Shown: positions 60,240-64,000 of the stretch, one piece after another
Layout: every line of letters starts with the position of its first letter
Position numbering within the stretch: the stretch's first letter is position 1
Assembly: GCA_034003625.1 (NCBI GenBank)
Contig: JAVEYG010000002.1
Coordinates: forward strand, 1 to 64,000
DNA: 64,000 bases
Source: GWE2-42-39 sp034003625
Lineage (GTDB): Bacteria; Bacteroidota; Bacteroidia; Bacteroidales; Prolixibacteraceae
Direction of reading: 5' to 3'
Program-made: the position numbers and the translations under genes
The notes under the pieces: generated by a model
Told to the model about the DNA's origin: nothing
Databases searched by the model: none
The model's input: the letters and a program-made list of their open reading frames with translations, nothing else

Positions 60240-60986
60240 TTATTGCTTGTCGAGCTCGCGGATTTTTATATTGCGGAACCAAACCGTATATCCGTGGTCC
60301 TGAAGTCCGATAAAACCTTCTTTGGCAATTCCTTCGGTAAATCCGGGAAAATTTTTGAATTTACTGTTTTGTACCAGTTTATCCCATTCGGGCGTCCATA
60401 GAGTGTACGAAAGTACTTCCACGCCGTTCATGGTATGGGTAGCCTTTCCGTCGACCACCTTGATTAGACAAGTATTCCATTGTCCGACAGGTTTTACCGT
60501 TTTCGGGTCGGCGGCAATCATGTCGTATAGTGAACCGGCCAGGTGGCTGGCAACTTTGTTGTCGGTGGCTTTCTCGTTGTCGAGAACCTGAACCTCAGGG
60601 GCCGCGTAGTAAATCGGCTTGCCAGGCACTTCGCGTACGTAATAAAAAATTCCCGAGTTGGCCATTTCACCAGCTTTCCAGTCAATCGACAACTCAAAAT
60701 TTTTGAATTTCTTTTCACCAAAAAGGATGTCGCCACCAGCGCCCTGTCCCGGTTTCTTACCTTCACCGGTAAACACTTTCATGGCATTGTCTTCAATGAC
60801 CCAGTTGGCAGGCATGGCCATTCCGTTGCATTGTCTCCACCCGTCGAAATTTTTACCGTTAAAAAGTAAAACCCACTTGTCTTTCTTTTCCTTCTTTGAA
60901 AGTTTATTTGCTTTTTGTGCAAATGAAGGAGCTGCAAAAAATAGACCTGCAGCAAACGCCAATGTCAAAAAAACTGTCTTTTTCAT
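60240..60986 (-). CDS. DUF1080 (3-keto-disaccharide hydrolase) domain protein
   Basis: A 248-aa exported protein with signal peptide (residues 1-22, ending SFAQK) and one DUF1080 domain: WVLLFNGKNFDGWRQCNG, GDILFGEKKFKNFELSIDWK, NSGIFYYVRE, EVQVLDNEKATD, ENTCLIKV-like NTCLIKVVDGK and GFIGLQDHGYTVWFRNIKIREL. This jellyroll domain is linked to hydrolysis of 3-keto-glycosides, an idea from relatives, not shown here. Single gene. Confidence 0.9.
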   Translation of the reverse strand: MKKTVFLTLAFAAGLFFAAPSFAQKANKLSKKEKKDKWVLLFNGKNFDGWRQCNGMAMPANWVIEDNAMKVFTGEGKKPGQGAGGDILFGEKKFKNFELSIDWKAGEMANSGIFYYVREVPGKPIYYAAPEVQVLDNEKATDNKVASHLAGSLYDMIAADPKTVKPVGQWNTCLIKVVDGKATHTMNGVEVLSYTLWTPEWDKLVQNSKFKNFPGFTEGIAKEGFIGLQDHGYTVWFRNIKIRELDKQ

Positions 60987-61123
60987 GTTTGTGGTTTTGA
61001 AAACCCTCTCGGGCAAATTAGTATGATTGGATTTATAATGGCTTCAAAAGTAATTATAAACTCCCCAAAAAATGGACAGTTTTTAAAACAATTTCAGGTA
61101 ATAAAATAGCAGCAGCAGAATCA

Positions 61124-61155
61124 AACAAAAAGAAAGGCCCTCGAATGAGAGCCTT
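61124..61155 (-). terminator. Rho-independent terminator after purL
   Basis: Minus strand: stem AAGGCTCTC / GAGGGCCTT (one G-T pair), four-base loop, TCTTTTTG tail. Confidence 0.88.
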
Positions 61156-61160
61156 CCTGC

Positions 61161-64000
61161 TTATTTTTTGTGCTTTTCAATCCATTTCTTTGCATTCACA
61201 AATGCTTCCATCCAGGGTGCAACTTCGTCGTTTTTGCGTTCCCTCGGGTAATAGGGCCAGTGGTACGGTTTAAAAGCCCTTTCCAGGTGGGGCATCATCA
61301 CCAAATGACGGCCATCGTTTGAACAAAGGCCTGCTACATTATACATCGAGCCGTTGGGGTTGGCCGGATAACCTTCGCCAATGTATTTCATCGTCACCTT
61401 GTATTCCTTTTCGGCTTTCGGCAACGAGAATTTACCTTCTCCATGCGCCACCCATACGCCGAGTTTCTGTCCGGCCATTGAGCCCAGCATCACCGAATTG
61501 TTTTCCGGGATTTCCACATTTACAAACGATGATTCGAATTTATGCGATTCGTTGTGCAGCATTTTCGGCATTTCGTCGTGTTCAGGATAAACTAATCCCA
61601 GTTCGATCATCAACTGACAACCATTGCAAACCCCCAAACTTAGAGTATCGTTGCGTTTGTAAAAGTTTTCGAGGGCCAGCCGCGCTTTCTCGTTGTATTT
61701 GAAAGCCCCGGCCCATCCTTTGGCCGAACCCAGTACGTCGGAGTTGGAGAAACCGCCCACGAATACAATCATGTTGAGGTCTTCCAGCGTTTCACGTCCC
61801 GAAATCAGATCGGTCATGTGAACGTCTTTTACATCCATTCCGGACAGGTACATGGCGTAGGCCATCTCGCGGTCGCCATTTACCCCTTTTTCGCGGATGA
61901 TAGCTGCTTTTATGCCACTGGGTTTCCTGCGTTTCAGGTCGATGCCGTAATCGGCAGCCTTGCCGGTAAAGTTTTTAAAGTCGTATTGAAGTTCGTTCCT
62001 CTTGTAATTTTTAAAACGTTCGAGCGCCAGCTTTTCGCCGCTTTGTTTGCGGTCGAGCAGGTACGACGATTTGAACCAGAGGTCGCGCAGCGAGGCAATA
62101 TCCAGCTCCAGCGTTGTATCGAAATTCGTTACAATGCAACTTGAAACATTGGTTGGCTGGCCGATTTTTACAAACGCCACACCGGCGGCTTTTAAACCGG
62201 TTTCAAATTTTGCTGAATTTTCGGGCTGAAGTACCAGTCCCGGATTTTCGCTAAAAAGCAATTTTACGGTATCTTTTTCATTTATTTCTGAAAGATTGAG
62301 CTGTATTCCGGTTTCGTTGCTGGTGAAGCACATTTCGAGCAGGGTGGTAATCAATCCTCCGGAAGAAATATCGTGACCGGCCAGTATGTTTTCGGCTTCA
62401 ATCTGTTCCTGAACGGCATTGAATGCTTTCACAAAATAAGCAGGGTCGGCCACGGTTGGCGTTTCGTTGCCTAATTTGTTCACAATCTGGGAGAAAGCGC
62501 TTCCTCCCAGTGCTTTTGGCGATTGAGAAAAATCGATGAAGTAAATAGCTTTTTCAGTGTCATTTACCAAAACCGGTTCCACCACTTTTTTAACATCGGT
62601 CACTTCGCCCGAAGCTGAAATTATCACAGTGCCTGGTGCATAAACCACGTCGTCCTTGTATTTCTGGGTCATCGACATCGAGTCTTTTCCGGTAGGGATG
62701 TTGATCCCCAACGCGCAGGCAAAGTCGCTGGCCGCTTTTACTGCTTTGTAAATACGGGCATTTTCGCCTTCGTTTTTGGCAGGCCACATCCAGTTGGCGC
62801 TCAGCGAAACACTGCGTATTTTATCGGCAAGCGGCGCGAACGCGATGTTGGTAAGCGATTCGGCAATAGCCAGTATTGAACCATTTTCAGCTGAAACTAT
62901 CGCAGCCACCGGCGCATGGCCGATGGTGGTGGCAATCCCGCTTTTCCCCTGGTAATCGAGCGTAATGACGCCAACATTGTTCAATGGCAACTGTATTTTA
63001 CCGGCGGTCTGTTGTTTGGCAATGCGCCCGGTTACCGAACGGTCGACTTTGTTGGTGAGCCAGTCTTTACAGGCTACCGATTCTAATTGAAGAACATTTT
63101 CGAGGTATTCTTCAATTTTATGCTGATCGTAGTTTAGTTCTTCAAAACGGGTTTCTACAGTTTTGTCGGTCAGCACGGTTTTCGGCGGTTTGCCAAACAT
63201 GTAGCCCAACTGCCAGTCGATGGGTTTTTCGCCGGTCAGCGAGTTTTCAAACGTAAACTGCATATCGCCGGTGGCTTCGCCAATCACATACATGGGCGCG
63301 CGTTCGCGGTCGGCAATTCGTTGCAGCAGCTCCACATCTTTTTCGTGCATCACTAACCCCATGCGTTCCTGCGATTCGTTACCCACAATTTCTTTTTGCG
63401 AAAGCGTGGGGTCGCCCACCGGCAATTTGGCCGTGTCGATTTTTCCACCAGTTGCTTCCACCAATTCCGAGAGGCAGTTCAAGTGGCCCCCGGCGCCGTG
63501 GTCATGAATAGAAATGATCGGGTTGTGGTCGGATTCGGCCAACGCACGGATGGCGTTGTAAACCCGTTTTTGCATCTCAGGGTTGGCACGCTGGACGGCG
63601 TTCAGCTCAATGGCATTGTCGAACTCGCCGGTATCGACCGAGGAAACAGCGCCGCCGCCCATCCCGATGCGGTAATTGTCGCCACCCAAAAGAACCACCT
63701 TGTCGCCTTTGGTCGGCACCTCTTTTAAACTGTCTTTTTTCGTGCCAAAACCAATCCCTCCGGCCAGCATGATGACTTTGTCGAAGCCGTATTTTTTATA
63801 GGCTTCAAAATGTTCAAAAGTGAGTACCGAACCGGTAATGATGGGCTGGCCAAATTTATTTCCGAAATCGCTGGCGCCATTCGATGCCTTGATCAGGATT
63901 TCTTCCGGAGTTTGGTATAACCAGTCGCGTTCAGGGATAGCATTTTCCCATGAAGCACCAGCCTCTCTAAAACTACCCGGGGCTTTAAAAGCTGCCTGTT
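61161..64000 (-). CDS. purL: Phosphoribosylformylglycinamidine synthase (large PurL), 5' end cut off
   Basis: About 945 C-terminal codons of a large single-chain FGAM synthase (normally about 1,230 aa); the frame is open to the window edge. It makes FGAM from FGAR, glutamine and ATP in purine synthesis. Parts seen: AIRS-like ATP-binding region (MLAGGIGFGTKKDS, SIHDHGAGGHLNCLSEL), second AIRS domain (AGHDISSGGLITTLLEM), and a glutaminase domain with C in LGVCNGCQL and H in VAHGEGKF. An internal Met at 63770 is not the start. Confidence 0.95.
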   Translation of the reverse strand, partial: QAAFKAPGSFREAGASWENAIPERDWLYQTPEEILIKASNGASDFGNKFGQPIITGSVLTFEHFEAYKKYGFDKVIMLAGGIGFGTKKDSLKEVPTKGDKVVLLGGDNYRIGMGGGAVSSVDTGEFDNAIELNAVQRANPEMQKRVYNAIRALAESDHNPIISIHDHGAGGHLNCLSELVEATGGKIDTAKLPVGDPTLSQKEIVGNESQERMGLVMHEKDVELLQRIADRERAPMYVIGEATGDMQFTFENSLTGEKPIDWQLGYMFGKPPKTVLTDKTVETRFEELNYDQHKIEEYLENVLQLESVACKDWLTNKVDRSVTGRIAKQQTAGKIQLPLNNVGVITLDYQGKSGIATTIGHAPVAAIVSAENGSILAIAESLTNIAFAPLADKIRSVSLSANWMWPAKNEGENARIYKAVKAASDFACALGINIPTGKDSMSMTQKYKDDVVYAPGTVIISASGEVTDVKKVVEPVLVNDTEKAIYFIDFSQSPKALGGSAFSQIVNKLGNETPTVADPAYFVKAFNAVQEQIEAENILAGHDISSGGLITTLLEMCFTSNETGIQLNLSEINEKDTVKLLFSENPGLVLQPENSAKFETGLKAAGVAFVKIGQPTNVSSCIVTNFDTTLELDIASLRDLWFKSSYLLDRKQSGEKLALERFKNYKRNELQYDFKNFTGKAADYGIDLKRRKPSGIKAAIIREKGVNGDREMAYAMYLSGMDVKDVHMTDLISGRETLEDLNMIVFVGGFSNSDVLGSAKGWAGAFKYNEKARLALENFYKRNDTLSLGVCNGCQLMIELGLVYPEHDEMPKMLHNESHKFESSFVNVEIPENNSVMLGSMAGQKLGVWVAHGEGKFSLPKAEKEYKVTMKYIGEGYPANPNGSMYNVAGLCSNDGRHLVMMPHLERAFKPYHWPYYPRERKNDEVAPWMEAFVNAKKWIEKHKK

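Overview
The window looks like a chromosome segment of a Bacteroidota bacterium, probably a Bacteroidales/Marinilabiliales-type anaerobe or facultative anaerobe. Four signs point there. Promoters fit the Bacteroidota pattern TTTG-N19-TAnnTTTG (best ahead of dnaX, speA, nfeD, tRNA-Lys and ssrA). The tmRNA tag reads GENNYALAA. NusB is the long (about 320 aa) form. The gene set includes families typical of this phylum: PPi-dependent phosphofructokinase, DUF1573, NigD-like and head-GIN lipoproteins, GH20 and GH109. This lineage call is inference; there is no 16S gene in the window.

Layout. 0.2-4.7 kb: a four-gene catabolic operon (GH109-like oxidoreductase, URO-D-like protein, enolase-superfamily enzyme, SDR). 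4.8-9.0 kb: omega-amidase, a frameshifted GxxExxY gene, a PlsC-like acyltransferase overlapping a B3/B4-domain protein, and a GH20 hexosaminidase. 9.3-13.4 kb: cupin, NadA, a Rof-like small protein, a decayed RIC/Rrf2 relic with its operator, and IlvD. 13.8-25.3 kb: housekeeping genes (SNF transporter, PPi-PFK, GT2, glutathione peroxidase, DnaX, ferritin, RelA/SpoT homologue, TPR proteins). 25.4-37.9 kb: YajC, DUF1573, NusB, rhomboid, threonine aldolase, surface lipoprotein, alcohol dehydrogenase, FolE, TpiA, DHODH-like, HEAT, MATE, alpha/beta hydrolase. 38.9-48.3 kb: a nitric-oxide/nitrosative-stress island. 48.3-64 kb: tRNA-Lys, NfeD, FtsY, S9 peptidase, NigD-like lipoprotein, a thioredoxin/glutaredoxin/GroES operon, SpeA, tmRNA, a GT-C membrane glycosyltransferase, a DUF1080 protein and the 3' part of purL.

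The NO island is the most coherent system. One leftward operon encodes RIC (ScdA/YtfE type), a hemerythrin, an HD-domain protein, quinol NO reductase and a hemerythrin-PAS protein. The rightward arm encodes an Rrf2 regulator with three cysteines, a NosR/NapH-like ferredoxin, a NimA-like flavoprotein, a second DUF438-hemerythrin-PAS protein and a DUF1858/DUF2249 protein. A 22-bp palindrome sits over the divergent promoters. The same palindrome recurs at 11.47 kb beside a scrambled RIC/Rrf2 remnant, so a second copy of this control locus once existed there. The two PAS proteins share one architecture, flank the island, and have no visible output domain.

Other points worth a look: dnaX is split by an A10 run exactly where gamma/tau frameshifting is expected; the RelA/SpoT homologue has a degenerate hydrolase motif; the GxxExxY gene is frameshifted twice and lies between inverted repeats; a Trx-Grx fusion is encoded with a lipoprotein thioredoxin and a GroES lacking groEL; and a dispersed hairpin repeat lies in the nfeD leader.
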